Shown: positions 5,189 to 5,443 of the stretch, in pieces
Position numbering within the stretch: the stretch's first letter is position 1
Layout: each line of letters starts with the position of its first letter
Assembly (NCBI GenBank): GCA_030615705.1
Contig: JAUWYT010000144.1
Coordinates: 1-5,443, forward strand
Direction of reading: 5' to 3'
Origin: Chloroflexota bacterium
GTDB lineage: Bacteria > Chloroflexota > Anaerolineae > VGOG01
Length of the DNA stretch: 5,443 nt
Program-made: the position numbers and the translations under genes
The notes under the pieces: generated by a model
The model's database searches: none
Told to the model about the DNA's origin: nothing
Seen by the model: the letters and a program-made list of their open reading frames with translations, nothing else

Positions 5189-5443
5189 TCGTCTCCCCTG
5201 TAACGAGTCAGTATGGTCTTGATGATGTCCGTCGTGGAGCGGCTGGGCACCTGGGGCAGGATCTCCACCCGGACGCCGTATTCGGCGACAGCTCTCGCCT
5301 CAGGCAGGTCTTCGATGGCCCAGTCCCCGCCTTTGACATAGACCTCAGGCTTCAATACAGCCAGCAGCCTCTCCGCTGTCCTCTCCTCGAAGATGATCAC
5401 GTAGTCAACGCGTTCCAGAGCAGCCAAAAGCTGCGCCCGCTCC
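5185..5443 (-). CDS. rfaE2: RfaE2/HldE-type nucleotidyltransferase, C-terminal part (runs off the window)
   Basis: This is the C-terminal half of a HIGH-superfamily nucleotidyltransferase, closest to D-glycero-beta-D-manno-heptose 1-phosphate adenylyltransferase (RfaE2, or the HldE C-domain), which makes ADP-heptose. The frame stays open through the right edge, so the N-terminal HxGH motif and true start lie outside; a TTG at 5427 is inside the conserved run ERAQLLAALERVDYVIIF. Typical landmarks follow, counted from that TTG: KPEVYVKGGDW (26-36), then YGVRVEILPQVPSRSTTDIIKTI (50-72), where STTxIIxxI is the usual C-terminal signature. The stop TGA overlaps the murJ ATG by 4 nt, suggesting coupled translation of two envelope genes. 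A Chloroflexota host normally lacks LPS, so the product may feed heptosylated glycans, S-layer or another nucleotide sugar; the exact substrate is uncertain. Confidence 0.85.
   Translation of the reverse strand, partial: ERAQLLAALERVDYVIIFEERTAERLLAVLKPEVYVKGGDWAIEDLPEARAVAEYGVRVEILPQVPSRSTTDIIKTILTRYRGDE

Overview
The window looks like chromosomal DNA of a Chloroflexota bacterium, probably Anaerolineae-like and possibly from a metagenome. This is an inference from four things: a secreted glycoside hydrolase on a Pro/Thr linker, dispersed CTGAGC...GAAGTCGAAGGG palindromes, heptamer repeats of the TTGGAGA type, and small Chloroflexota-like hypothetical proteins. No rRNA or species-level marker is present.

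Layout: positions 1-1099 (+) hold the 3' part of a secreted clan GH-A glycoside hydrolase whose start lies outside the window. Positions 1100-1735 have no protein gene but hold a tRNA-Val(CAC) with its own promoter and probable terminator, set among several inverted repeats. Two of these look like small non-autonomous elements (about 1104-1309 and 1564-1708). A 272-aa multi-pass membrane protein follows at 1736-2554 (+). The 313-bp gap 2555-2867 between convergent genes holds a composite REP-like inverted repeat framed by an 11-bp direct repeat, then a perfect 17-bp-stem hairpin.

From 2868 to the right edge everything is on the minus strand. Reading from the right edge: the 3' end of an rfaE2/hldE-type nucleotidyltransferase overlaps the start of murJ by 4 nt (ATGA). 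murJ is split into two frames. A short acidic soluble protein with its own strong promoter and Shine-Dalgarno comes next, then an 82-aa basic protein with one C-terminal membrane helix.

The most notable observation is in murJ, the lipid II flippase gene. Its two halves together cover a full-length protein of about 540 aa, but they are in different frames. The frame changes exactly at a tandem array of four TTGGARA heptamers (4224-4251). The heptamer has no stop in any frame of the coding strand and encodes the same periodic peptide in all three. Gain of one 7-bp unit, or loss of two, would restore the full frame. The locus therefore has the form of a slippage-driven ON/OFF switch in a cell-wall gene, although a fixed pseudogene or an assembly error at the repeat cannot be excluded from sequence alone.
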